DNA of 44,502 bases from Thiobacillus sp. (GTDB lineage Bacteria > Pseudomonadota > Gammaproteobacteria > Burkholderiales > Thiobacillaceae): assembly GCA_016124745.1 (NCBI GenBank), contig WGNC01000030.1:1-44502 (forward strand), in the 5' to 3' direction. The translations under genes were made by a program, and so were the position numbers. The notes under the pieces are model-generated. The model was given only the letters and a program-made list of their open reading frames with translations, made no database searches and was not told the origin of the DNA. Shown in pieces: positions 22,170 through 30,820 of this stretch; the stretch's first letter is position 1, and every line of letters begins with the position of its first letter.

Positions 22170-24685
22170 ATGGGCGCTCCTGCAGGGGGGAGCACGGGCT
22201 TGGCCGGGACGACCGGTGCGGGCTTGAGCGGGGCTGCCGGCTTAGCAGGCCAAGCCGGCCAAGCCGGAGCCGCAGGCGCGGTCGGAGCGGGCCTGACTGG
22301 AACCGCCGGTGCGGAGAAAGATGGCGGTTCGGCTGGCTTCTCTGGGACGGCCACGGGCTCTGTTCCGGTATTCCAGCCCGCGATCGGCGCGTCGGGCGGC
22401 GGAAATTCCTGATAGAAATGTTCCAGCATCCCGGCATCGTTGTCGTCCAGCAGGGACCCCATCAATCCGCCCAGCACCGAGTCGGGCAGGCGGACGCCGG
22501 TGTCCGGGTCGATTTTCACCGAAATGATCCCTGCGGGCATGGGCCAGCCAGTTTGAGGGGCGCCCCTGAGCGCCGTGGCCATGAAGTTCATCCAGATCGG
22601 CAGGGCGGATTGCGAGCCCGTCTCGCCGCGGCCTAGCGAACGCGGCTGATCGTAGCCCATCCAGGAAATGGCCACCAGGTCCGGGTTGAAGCCGGCGAAC
22701 CAGGTGTCGCGTGCTTCGTTGGTGGTGCCGGTCTTGCCGGCCAGGTCGCTCCGACCCAGTTGCGCGGCGCGCGCTGCGGTGCCGTAACGCACCACGTCCT
22801 GCATCATGGTGGTCATCAGCCAGGCATTGCGGGCGTCAATCACGCGGGGCGCATTGCCCCCCACTTTCTGCGGACTGGCCTGCATCAGCAGCCGACCGTC
22901 CTTGTCGTACACCTTGTCGATCAGATAGGGCTTGACGCTGAAACCGCCATTGGCAAAAACACCGTAGGCCGCGGCCAGCTGCAATGGCGTGACGCTACCG
23001 GCGCCCAGCGCCATCGTGAGGTAGGGAGGGTGGCGTGCTGGGTCGAAGCCGAAACGACGTATGTAGTCACGCGCGTAATAGGGACCGATGCCTTGCAGGA
23101 TGCGCACCGACACCAGATTGAGCGACTTGGTCAGCGCCGTGCGCATGCGCACCGGTCCGCTGGTGCTGCCGTCGTAGTTCTGCGGCTCCCAGGCGACCCC
23201 GCCCGCTTCCTCGGCGGTCAGCGACAGCGGCTCGTTGTCGATCATCGTCGCAGGGGTGTAGCCCTTTTCCAGGGCGGCCGAGTAGATGAACGGCTTGAAA
23301 CTCGAGCCGGGCTGCCGCCAGGCCTGGGTCACCCGGTTGAACTTGTTGCGGTCGAAGTCGAACCCGCCGACAAGGGCCGTGATGGCCCCATCTTTCGGGT
23401 TCAGGGCGACCAGCGCGGCCTCCACTTCGGGCAGTTGCGCCAGGCGCCATTGCGGCTTGCTGCCCACTGCCTGTACTCGAACCACCGCGCCCGCGGCAAG
23501 TTGACGGCCCTTCTTGCCGGCGGCCCAGTTCGACACCCATTTGAGTGAATTGCCCGAAATATCGGCGATGGTTCCGTCACGCAACTGGGCGCGTATCAGC
23601 TTGGCGTTTGCACTCAACACAACGGCTGGCTGCATGTCGCTGACCGGGGAAAAGTCGTCCAGTGCGTCGTTGATGACGGTGTCACGCTCCGGCTTGCCGG
23701 CCGGCAGGCTGATCTGCTTTTCCGGTCCGCGATAGCCGTGACGCAGGTCGTAGTCTGCGATGCCCTCCCACACAGCCAGGTTGGCGGCAGCCTGCTGGTC
23801 GCGCTTCAGCGTGGTGACGGCCTTGATGCCGGTGCTGTAGATCGATTCGCCGTATTTTTCAAACAGCGTCTGGCGCACCATTTCTGCTGCGTATTCGGCG
23901 GCGACGTCGGCCTGCTGACGCGTCTGGCGGATGACCAGTTTCTGCTTGACGGCAGCCTGCCAGGTCGGCTGGTCGATGAACTTGAGGGTACGCATCCTTC
24001 CCAGCACATATTCCTGGCGCGCCTTGGCACGCGGGAAATTGACCACCGGGTTGTAGCGCGATGGCGCTTTCGGCAGCCCTGCCAGCATGGCGAATTCGGG
24101 CAGTGACAGTTCCTGCATCGGTTTGCCGAAGTAAGTGCGCGCTGCGGCCTCGAAGCCATAGGCACGCTGGCCGAGATAGATCTGGTTGATGTAAAGCTCG
24201 AGGATTTTGTCCTTGGACAGGTTGTGCTCGATCTTCATCGCCAGCATGGCTTCGGACAGCTTGCGGGTGAGCGTTTTCTCGTTCGACAGGAAGAAGTTGC
24301 GCGCCACCTGCATGGTGATGGTCGATGCGCCTTCCTTGGCGCCGCCCGACATCAGGTTCGACGCGGCTGCGCGCAATATGCCGAGCGTGTCGACGCCGCC
24401 ATGCGAGTAGAAGCGCTCGTCCTCGGCGGCGATGATGGCCTGCTTCATGTAGGCGGGCACCTTGTCGATGGTGATGAAGGCGCGCCGCTCCTCGCCAAAC
24501 TCGCCGATCAGCGCGCCGTCGGTGGTGTAGACGCGGAGCGGTAGCTTGGGCTTGTAATCGGTCAGTGCTTCGAGCGGCGGGAGATTGGGATAGATCAGCG
24601 CGGCCGCCAGCCCGCCCAGTGCAGCGCCGACCACGCCGAGGCTGAGGGCCAATGCCAATGCGTAATGCCACCATTTGGAAAACAT
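22166..24685 (-). CDS. mrcA: Penicillin-binding protein 1A (bifunctional peptidoglycan synthase)
   Basis: An 839-aa class A PBP anchored by one N-terminal helix (about 5-30). The glycosyltransferase domain (about 55-230) contains AIIAAEDERFYSHGG with the catalytic Glu and the GASTITMQVARN and RKLSEAMLAMKIE motifs. The transpeptidase domain has the SxxK active site SSFK at 461-464, SLN in TKSLNLVSVR and KTGT at 651-654. It polymerises lipid II glycan and cross-links stems in the periplasm. The ATG at 24685 has AAGGAA 5 nt upstream; a longer frame to 24868 is not needed. The last 80 or so residues are a Pro/Ala-rich tail (PAAPAWPAWPAKPAAPLKP) not typical of the enzyme core. It is divergent from pilM, as often seen in beta- and gammaproteobacteria. 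Confidence 0.95.
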   Translation of the reverse strand: MFSKWWHYALALALSLGVVGAALGGLAAALIYPNLPPLEALTDYKPKLPLRVYTTDGALIGEFGEERRAFITIDKVPAYMKQAIIAAEDERFYSHGGVDTLGILRAAASNLMSGGAKEGASTITMQVARNFFLSNEKTLTRKLSEAMLAMKIEHNLSKDKILELYINQIYLGQRAYGFEAAARTYFGKPMQELSLPEFAMLAGLPKAPSRYNPVVNFPRAKARQEYVLGRMRTLKFIDQPTWQAAVKQKLVIRQTRQQADVAAEYAAEMVRQTLFEKYGESIYSTGIKAVTTLKRDQQAAANLAVWEGIADYDLRHGYRGPEKQISLPAGKPERDTVINDALDDFSPVSDMQPAVVLSANAKLIRAQLRDGTIADISGNSLKWVSNWAAGKKGRQLAAGAVVRVQAVGSKPQWRLAQLPEVEAALVALNPKDGAITALVGGFDFDRNKFNRVTQAWRQPGSSFKPFIYSAALEKGYTPATMIDNEPLSLTAEEAGGVAWEPQNYDGSTSGPVRMRTALTKSLNLVSVRILQGIGPYYARDYIRRFGFDPARHPPYLTMALGAGSVTPLQLAAAYGVFANGGFSVKPYLIDKVYDKDGRLLMQASPQKVGGNAPRVIDARNAWLMTTMMQDVVRYGTAARAAQLGRSDLAGKTGTTNEARDTWFAGFNPDLVAISWMGYDQPRSLGRGETGSQSALPIWMNFMATALRGAPQTGWPMPAGIISVKIDPDTGVRLPDSVLGGLMGSLLDDNDAGMLEHFYQEFPPPDAPIAGWNTGTEPVAVPEKPAEPPSFSAPAVPVRPAPTAPAAPAWPAWPAKPAAPLKPAPVVPAKPVLPPAGAPI

Positions 24686-25067
24686 CCGGTTCCTTATATA
24701 TCGATCGAGACGGCACGAAGTGCCTGAAACATGTGCGCCCAATTCCCGGATCCCCGGCTGGGTCGGCCAGCGGGGCCGTCTCAATAACCCGCTGTTTTTA
24801 AGTGCATATTGGTTCGATTGCTGCGCCAAATCCTTGTGTGTCGCCAACCAGCTTGTCGCCCGGTGCAAGGATCAACAGGCCGAATCCATCACGCGATGTC
24901 TAAAGTTTCCGCCGATTATAGGCGTTAGTGGTGTTGGAAATTGGACACATGTGTTTAACCCTTGCGGTGTAGCGAGAAAAAAACTGTTAAAAACCGTGAG
25001 TTGTTGCTAGCATCTAAAAACGATAACAAGAAAAAGCGCCAACCCACAGAAGCGTAAAGGAAAACTC
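24686..25067. other. 382-bp divergent intergenic region, mrcA / pilM
   Basis: It should contain promoters for both operons. Sequence 24950-25030 is AT-rich (GTTTAACCC, CTGTTAAAAACC, GCTAGCATCTAAAAACG) and is the likely pilM promoter zone, but I cannot fix -35 and -10 elements. An AAAGGA ribosome binding site for pilM is at 25055-25060. No small gene is supported. Confidence 0.5.
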
Positions 25068-26156
25068 TTGCACCTGAATATCAATATGGACTGGCTGTCC
25101 GCCAAAAGTCTACCCATCATCGGGCTCGACATCAGTACGACTGCGGTCAAGCTGGTGGAGTTGTCCGATGCCGGGAAGGGGATGTTGCGGGTAGAGCGCT
25201 ATGCCATCGAGCCCTTGCCAAAGGATGCGGTGACGGACGGCAATATCGCCAATCTCGATCAGGTGGCCGAGGCTGTGCGTACCGCCTGGAAAGAGATGGG
25301 CACGCGCATCAGGAACGTTGCCCTGGCTTTGCCTTCGTCGGCCGTGATCACCAAGAAAATTCTGGCGCCGGCCAGCCTGACCGGCATCGATCTTGAAAAC
25401 CAGGTGGAAACAGAGGCCAATCAGGTCATCCCGTTCTCGCTGGACGAGGTGAATCTGGATTTCCAGGTACTCGGGCCATCAGCGGGCAGTCCGGACGACG
25501 TGCAGATTCTGCTGGCAGCGGCGCGCAAGGAAAAAGTCGAGGATCGCGTGGCGGTCGTCGAGGCGGCGGGCCTCAAGGCGATGATCCTGGATGTCGAGTC
25601 TTTTGCCACGCAAACCGCTTACGAGCAGATCGCCCACCTGTTGCCGAACAGCGGTGCCGGCCAGACCGTGGCGATCATCGACGTCGGTGCGCAGAACATG
25701 CACATCAACATCCTCAACGACAACGAGTCGGTTTATCTGCGTGAACACGGTTTTGGCGGCAACCAGCTCAACAACGAAATTTCGCGCCGCTACGGCATGA
25801 CCGGCGAAGAGGCCGAAAATGCCAAACGCAAGGGCTCGCTGCCCGAGAGCTATGACGTCGAAGTGTTGCAGCCCTACAGCGAAACACTGGCGATGGAAAT
25901 CGGTCGTGCGCTGCAGTTGTTCACCACTTCCACCCAGTATCGCAAGGTCGACCAGATCCTGCTTGCCGGCGGCGGTGCCATGATTCCCGGCATCGACGAA
26001 GTTGTCGCCCAGCGGACCGGGGCGCCGACGATGGTCGTCAATCCGTTTGCCAATATGGCCGTCGGCTCCAAGATCCGGCCGCAGGCGCTGACTGCCGATG
26101 CGCCTTCCCTTTTCGTTGCCTGTGGCCTCGCCATGCGGAGGTTTGATTCCCAATGA
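25068..26156 (+). CDS. pilM: Type IV pilus assembly protein PilM
   Basis: A 362-aa actin-like cytoplasmic ATPase-fold protein. It recruits the PilN/PilO inner-membrane complex through the N-terminal tail of PilN and links it to the pilus motor. Family features are visible: IIGLDISTTAVKLVEL (phosphate 1 loop), LALPSSAVITKKI, VAIIDVGAQNMHINIL (phosphate 2) and LAGGGAMIPGIDEVVA (adenosine loop). I chose TTG at 25068 because AAAGGA lies 7 nt upstream; an ATG at 25086 would be too far from it. It is the first gene of pilMNOPQ and overlaps pilN by 4 nt. Confidence 0.96.
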   Translation: MHLNINMDWLSAKSLPIIGLDISTTAVKLVELSDAGKGMLRVERYAIEPLPKDAVTDGNIANLDQVAEAVRTAWKEMGTRIRNVALALPSSAVITKKILAPASLTGIDLENQVETEANQVIPFSLDEVNLDFQVLGPSAGSPDDVQILLAAARKEKVEDRVAVVEAAGLKAMILDVESFATQTAYEQIAHLLPNSGAGQTVAIIDVGAQNMHINILNDNESVYLREHGFGGNQLNNEISRRYGMTGEEAENAKRKGSLPESYDVEVLQPYSETLAMEIGRALQLFTTSTQYRKVDQILLAGGGAMIPGIDEVVAQRTGAPTMVVNPFANMAVGSKIRPQALTADAPSLFVACGLAMRRFDSQ

Positions 26157-26731
26157 TCCGCATTAACCTACTCCCCCACCGCGAAATCGCGCGCGCCGCA
26201 AGGCGGCGTCAGTTCAATACCATGCTCGGCCTGGCTGTCGCTGCAGGGGTTGTGATTGTCCTTCTCGGTCACAGCCTGATTGCCGCGCGCCAGTCCAATC
26301 AGGAAGCGCGCAATGCTCGCCTCCAGCAGGAAATCGCGAAGCTCGATGTCCAGATCGGCGAAATAAAGAAAATTCGCGAGCAGACCCAGGCCCTGCTGGA
26401 ACGCAAGCAGGTCGTTGAAACCCTGCAGTCCAATCGCACCGAGGTCGTCCACCTGTTCGACCAGATGATCCGTTTGCTGCCCGATGGTCTCTATCTCAAG
26501 TCCTTCAAGCAAGTGGGGAATGTGGTCACCATCAGCGGGTACACCCAGTCAAGCGCGCGGGTTTCCACTTTGATGCGTAACCTGGAGGAATCGCCCTGGT
26601 TTGAAACGGTCAACCTGGTCGAAATCAAGGCCGCAAAAGTCAACAACCTGCGTGCCAACGAGTTTGTGTTGACGGTCAGGCAGACGCGTCAGCAGGCAGA
26701 AGACGCAAATGACAAGGGGGGCAAAGCATGA
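26153..26731 (+). CDS. pilN: Type IV pilus assembly protein PilN
   Basis: A 192-aa bitopic inner-membrane protein. The short N-terminal tail MIRINLLPHRE is the conserved PilM-binding INLLP motif. A transmembrane helix (about 21-43) and a periplasmic coiled coil (QEARNARLQQEIAKLDVQIG) follow, then a ferredoxin-like domain (LLPDGLYLKSFKQVGNVVTI). It pairs with PilO. It overlaps pilM and pilO by 4 nt each (ATGA), so translation is coupled along the operon. Confidence 0.96.
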   Translation: MIRINLLPHREIARAARRRQFNTMLGLAVAAGVVIVLLGHSLIAARQSNQEARNARLQQEIAKLDVQIGEIKKIREQTQALLERKQVVETLQSNRTEVVHLFDQMIRLLPDGLYLKSFKQVGNVVTISGYTQSSARVSTLMRNLEESPWFETVNLVEIKAAKVNNLRANEFVLTVRQTRQQAEDANDKGGKA

Positions 26732-27360
26732 CCCTGGACGAACTAAACAAGCTTGATCTGAAGTCCCTCGCCGACTGGCCGCTGGCGACCAAACTGGTGG
26801 CGCTGACGCTGCTATGCGTGGCCATTGTCGCGGCCGGCTGGTGGTTCGACTGGCGGGGAGGCATCGTGGCCCTGGAAGCTTCGCAAAGGAAGGAAACCGA
26901 GTTGCGCGGCGTGTTCACGACCAAGAAAAACCAGGCGATCAATCTGGAGGCGTACAAGAAGCAACTGGCCGATATCGAGCAGGCCTTTGGTGCACTGTTA
27001 AAGCAGTTGCCCAACAAGCGGGAAATGGACGCCCTGATTACGGATATCAATCAGGCCGGGTTGGGACGCGGCCTGCAATTCGAACTGTTCAAGCCGTCGG
27101 CTGAAATCGTAACCGAGTTCTACGCCGAAACGCCGATCAGCGTCAAAGTCACCGGGGGTTACCACGACATTTCGGCTTTTGTAAGTGACGTCTCCAAGTT
27201 ATCGCGCATCGTCACCATGCAGAACATTGCCCTGGTTCCTATCAAGGATGGCTCGTTGAATATGGATGCGGTCGTTAAAACCTATCGTTATCTCGACGAA
27301 GAAGAGGTTGCAGCCCGCAAAGCGGCTGAAAGCAAAAAAGCCAAGGGGCAAAAGAAATGA
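26728..27360 (+). CDS. pilO: Type IV pilus assembly protein PilO
   Basis: A 210-aa inner-membrane protein. A cytoplasmic N-terminus with LADWPLATKL leads into one transmembrane helix (about 25-45). A periplasmic coiled coil (about 50-95, including the family-typical LKQLPNKREMDALITDI) and a ferredoxin-like domain (SVKVTGGYHDISAFVSDVSKL) follow. It forms a heterodimer with PilN in the pilus alignment complex and connects to PilP. The Lys-rich C-terminus (ESKKAKGQKK) is a variable tail. It lies between pilN and pilP with 4-nt overlaps. Confidence 0.96.
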   Translation: MTLDELNKLDLKSLADWPLATKLVALTLLCVAIVAAGWWFDWRGGIVALEASQRKETELRGVFTTKKNQAINLEAYKKQLADIEQAFGALLKQLPNKREMDALITDINQAGLGRGLQFELFKPSAEIVTEFYAETPISVKVTGGYHDISAFVSDVSKLSRIVTMQNIALVPIKDGSLNMDAVVKTYRYLDEEEVAARKAAESKKAKGQKK

Positions 27361-27851
27361 AGCGCCTGGCCAGTATTCTCATCGTGTTGGGTCTGACCGG
27401 CTGTGGCGGCGGCGGCATGGCAGACCTGGAAGCCTTTTTCAAGGAAGCCGGCAAGGACATGCAAGGCAAAATCGAGCCGTTGCCTGAGGTCAAGGCGTAT
27501 GAGCCATTTTCCTACAACGCTTTCGATCTGCCAGATCCCTTCAAGCCGAGAAAGCTCACGACCGGCGGTGGCGGAATCCAGCCGGATATGAGCCGACCGA
27601 GAGAGCCGCTGGAAGCCTATTCGCTTGAAACGCTGAAGATGGTCGGTACCTTGTCGCAAAATGGTGTGGTCAATGTCGTCGTCAAGACTCCGGACAACGC
27701 CATCTACCATGTCAAGAAAGGCAATTACGTGGGCCAGAACTTCGGCCTCATCACGCAGATCACGGATAGCGAAGTGACCTTGCATGAAATTGTCCAGGAT
27801 AGCGCCGGGGATTGGTCCGAGCGCACCAGCACCCTGATGTTGCAGGAATGA
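27357..27851 (+). CDS. pilP: Type IV pilus assembly lipoprotein PilP
   Basis: A 164-aa inner-membrane lipoprotein. The signal peptide has lipobox LTGC with cysteine at residue 16. A flexible linker is followed by the beta-sandwich HR domain (about 80-160: LETLKMVGTLSQNGVVNVVV, VKKGNYVGQNFGLI). It bridges PilN/PilO to the N0 domain of the secretin PilQ. It overlaps pilO by 4 nt; pilQ follows after 64 nt. Confidence 0.96.
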   Translation: MKRLASILIVLGLTGCGGGGMADLEAFFKEAGKDMQGKIEPLPEVKAYEPFSYNAFDLPDPFKPRKLTTGGGGIQPDMSRPREPLEAYSLETLKMVGTLSQNGVVNVVVKTPDNAIYHVKKGNYVGQNFGLITQITDSEVTLHEIVQDSAGDWSERTSTLMLQE

Positions 27852-27915
27852 TTTGCACCCTGAAGGGCATAAACCCCCTCCGGTACAAGTAACACTGAAA
27901 TCCAAAGAGGCTGAT

Positions 27916-30156
27916 ATGAACGCATTGCCGAAAATTGCCCAGAAACTGACCCGCCATCTGTTGGGGGTCGTCCTGCTAACTGGTTTGGTGCTGCCGCTTG
28001 CGGTACGCGCAGCCGACGCGCCGCCCACCGGCAACGCGGTACAGAGCGTCGAGACCACGACCCTGCCTGGCGGCAAGATCGTGGTGCGCGTCAATCTAAA
28101 AAACGCGCTGACAGCCGTTCCGGCCGGCTTTACGGTAGGCAATCCGCCGCGCATCGCGCTGGACCTGCCCGATACGGGAAATGCCATGGGGCGCAATACC
28201 GTGACGGCCAACCTCGGTCCGCTCTCCAGCGTGAACGTCGTGCAGGCTGGCACGCGGACTCGCCTGGTGCTGAACCTGAACAAGTCGGTTGAATACGATG
28301 CCCGCATCGAAGGCAACTCGCTGCTGGTTGCACTGGGCGACATCGGTGCGAGCTCGGCGCCGGTCAACGCCAGTCCGCATTTCGCCGAAGCTGCGCCCGG
28401 CACCGCGAGCCACAGCATCCGTGATATCGACTTCCGGCGTGGCGCGGCGGGCGAGGCACGTATCGTGACCACCTTGTCCGACGCCCAGGCGGGGATCAAC
28501 ATCCGCCAGCAGTCGAATGGCGTCGTGGTCGATTTCATTGGAACGGAACTGCCGAAGGCACTGCAACGTCGCCTCGACGTGGCCGATTTCGGCACCCCGG
28601 TGCAAATCATTGAAACCTACACGCTGGGCGACAATACCCGCATGGTCATCGAGCCCAAGGGCGGGTGGGAGTATTCGGCCTACCAGACCGACAACAGCTT
28701 CATCGTCGAAGTCAAGAAGAGTGACGACGCCCAGAAGAAGACGGCCGACGGCAGGGTCAAATACGTCGGCGAGAAGCTTTCGCTCAATTTCCAGAATGTC
28801 GAGGTGCGCTCGGTGCTGCAGGTCATCGCTGATTTCACCGGCCTCAACATCATCGCCAGCGACACCGTCGCCGGCAACCTGACCCTGCGTCTGAAGGACG
28901 TGCCCTGGGATCAGGCCCTCGATCTCATCATGCAGTCGAAGGGCCTGGACAAGCGCCAGAATGGCAATGTCATCTGGATTGCGCCCAAGGATGAACTGCT
29001 GACCAAGGAAAAGCTCGAGTTCGAAGCCAAATCCGCAGTGGCGGATCTGGAGCCGCTGAGCACCGAATACATTCCGCTCAACTACATGCGGGCGGATGAT
29101 GCGAGGAACATGCTGTATGGCCTGGCGTCCGGCTCTTCACTCAAGAACTCGTCAAGCAACGAGGTGAACTGCTCGGCTCAAGCGCAGGGTCTCGAGGGCG
29201 TCGGGGGGACTGGCGGACAGCAGTCGACCCAAGCGGCCGCCGACCAGAAGGTGCTGACCAAGCGTGGTCGCGCGACCTATGACCTGAAAACCAACACGCT
29301 GATCATTACCGATACGGCCCGCAAGATTCAGGAAATCCGCGAATTGCTGGTGCGGCTGGATGTCCCCGCTCGCCAGGTGATGATCGAAGCCCGCGTGGTG
29401 GTCGCCGATAGCGGCTGGAGTCGTGACCTCGGTGTGAAATGGGGCACCAAGATTGTGGGTCCGGATGCCGGTACGAACGTGCTGGGATCGAAGACCCAGA
29501 TCAATGCTTCCGGTTCCCAGGCCGGCGCGATCGGCGGGACGTTCGGGAATGTTGTCGACCTCGGGCTTCAGGCGGCTGCCGGGAGCTTGGGGCTGTCGTT
29601 CCTGAACGTGGCGACAGGAAATCTGCTGGCGCTCGAGTTGACTGCGATGGAAGCCGACAACCGGGGCAAGGTGGTGTCCAATCCGCGCGTGATGACGACC
29701 AACCAGAAACCTGCAGTGATCCTGAACGGTACCCAGATTCCCTACATTACCGCCGGGACCGACACCACGAACGCTACCGTTACATTCAAGGACGTGTTCC
29801 TGTGCCTGCTGGTCGATCCGCAGATCCTGAACAACGACACGCTCATCATGTCGGTCGAGGTGCAGAAGGATACGCTGGATCCTAACAACAGCGTGGCAAC
29901 CGCTCCGGGCGTCATCGCGCCGGCCATCGCGACGAAGCGTGTCAAGACCCAGGTCCGGGTGAATAACGGCGAGACGCTGGTGCTTGGCGGTATCTTCGAT
30001 CAGGAAGAGTTCAACGATGTCACCAAGGTGCCCTTCTTCGGCGACATCCCCGGGCTTGGAAACCTGTTCAAGACGACTTCCAAGACGGACAAGAAGACCG
30101 AGTTGATCATTTTCCTCACCCCGCGCATCCTCGACGATCGTTTGTCGCTTCGCTGA
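27916..30156 (+). CDS. pilQ: Type IV pilus secretin PilQ
   Basis: A 746-aa outer-membrane secretin through which the pilus leaves the cell. A signal peptide (about 1-36, LAVRAADA) is followed by two AMIN-type peptidoglycan-binding regions (about 45-260, including VVRVNLKNALTAVPAG). Next come the secretin N0/STN domain (LSLNFQNVEVRSVLQVIADF), N1 (PLSTEYIPLNYMRADDARNM) and the C-terminal secretin domain with VVSNPRVMTTNQKPAVILNG and VNNGETLVLGGIF. The ATG at 27916 has AAAGAGG 5 nt upstream; an upstream TTG at 27853 would precede the signal peptide by 21 residues. A strong terminator follows, ending the pil operon. Confidence 0.96.
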   Translation: MNALPKIAQKLTRHLLGVVLLTGLVLPLAVRAADAPPTGNAVQSVETTTLPGGKIVVRVNLKNALTAVPAGFTVGNPPRIALDLPDTGNAMGRNTVTANLGPLSSVNVVQAGTRTRLVLNLNKSVEYDARIEGNSLLVALGDIGASSAPVNASPHFAEAAPGTASHSIRDIDFRRGAAGEARIVTTLSDAQAGINIRQQSNGVVVDFIGTELPKALQRRLDVADFGTPVQIIETYTLGDNTRMVIEPKGGWEYSAYQTDNSFIVEVKKSDDAQKKTADGRVKYVGEKLSLNFQNVEVRSVLQVIADFTGLNIIASDTVAGNLTLRLKDVPWDQALDLIMQSKGLDKRQNGNVIWIAPKDELLTKEKLEFEAKSAVADLEPLSTEYIPLNYMRADDARNMLYGLASGSSLKNSSSNEVNCSAQAQGLEGVGGTGGQQSTQAAADQKVLTKRGRATYDLKTNTLIITDTARKIQEIRELLVRLDVPARQVMIEARVVVADSGWSRDLGVKWGTKIVGPDAGTNVLGSKTQINASGSQAGAIGGTFGNVVDLGLQAAAGSLGLSFLNVATGNLLALELTAMEADNRGKVVSNPRVMTTNQKPAVILNGTQIPYITAGTDTTNATVTFKDVFLCLLVDPQILNNDTLIMSVEVQKDTLDPNNSVATAPGVIAPAIATKRVKTQVRVNNGETLVLGGIFDQEEFNDVTKVPFFGDIPGLGNLFKTTSKTDKKTELIIFLTPRILDDRLSLR

Positions 30157-30173
30157 GTGCGGTGAATCAAACG

Positions 30174-30200
30174 AGCGCGGGCGTGTCCCGCGCTTTTTTT
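30174..30200 (+). terminator. Rho-independent terminator after pilQ
   Basis: Perfect 8-bp stem AGCGCGGG / CCCGCGCT with loop CGTGT, followed directly by seven T residues. It lies 17 bp after the pilQ stop codon and separates pilMNOPQ from aroK. Confidence 0.93.
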
Positions 30201-30268
30201 CGTCTGGAATTCATTTTCATGCGAACCCCTGTGCCGCTATCCATCATGCCGTAATTTAGAATGGCGCC

Positions 30269-30820
30269 ATGAGCAAGCGTGACAATATATTCCTCGTAGG
30301 ACTGATGGGGGCTGGCAAGACCACGGTGGGCCGGCTGCTGGCCAAGCACTACGGATGTGTGTTTTACGATTCAGACCACGAGATCGAAGCACGCACCGGG
30401 GTCAAGATCCCACTGATTTTCGAGATCGAGGGCGAGGCAGGTTTTCGCAAGCGCGAGGAGGTCGTCATGACCGAATTGACGGCCAAGCAGGGAATCGTGC
30501 TGGCGACGGGTGGCGGAGCGGTGCTGTCACAGATCAACCGTGAAAATCTGCGCAAGAACGGGGTGGTGATTTACTTGCGAGGCACGCCCGAGCATTTGTA
30601 CGAACGGACGCGGCACGACCGCAACCGGCCGTTGCTGCAAACCGAGAACCCCCTGGCGAAACTGCGTGAACTTTTCACCCAGCGCGACCCGCTCTATCGC
30701 GAGGTAGCCGACATCGTGGTGGATACCGGGCGGCAGAGTGTTGCAGGCATGACCCGCGTGCTTTTCGGCAGGCTCGATCTGCTGCGGAGCGGTTTGCCGC
30801 TTCCCGACACGGAGAGCTGA
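30269..30820 (+). CDS. aroK: Shikimate kinase
   Basis: A 183-aa cytoplasmic enzyme that phosphorylates the 3-OH of shikimate in aromatic amino acid synthesis. Visible are the P-loop GLMGAGKTTVGRLLA at about residues 11-25, the shikimate-binding DSDHEIE (Asp near 34-36), the FRKREE motif, GGGAV near residue 79-83, and the lid arginines in RTRHDRNRPLL. The length is normal for AroK. It sits in its usual place after pilQ, but the usual next gene aroB is missing; a beta-helix gene starts directly after the stop codon. A pilQ terminator upstream means aroK needs its own promoter in 30200-30268, where I see only a TAGAAT-like -10 candidate. Confidence 0.96.
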   Translation: MSKRDNIFLVGLMGAGKTTVGRLLAKHYGCVFYDSDHEIEARTGVKIPLIFEIEGEAGFRKREEVVMTELTAKQGIVLATGGGAVLSQINRENLRKNGVVIYLRGTPEHLYERTRHDRNRPLLQTENPLAKLRELFTQRDPLYREVADIVVDTGRQSVAGMTRVLFGRLDLLRSGLPLPDTES

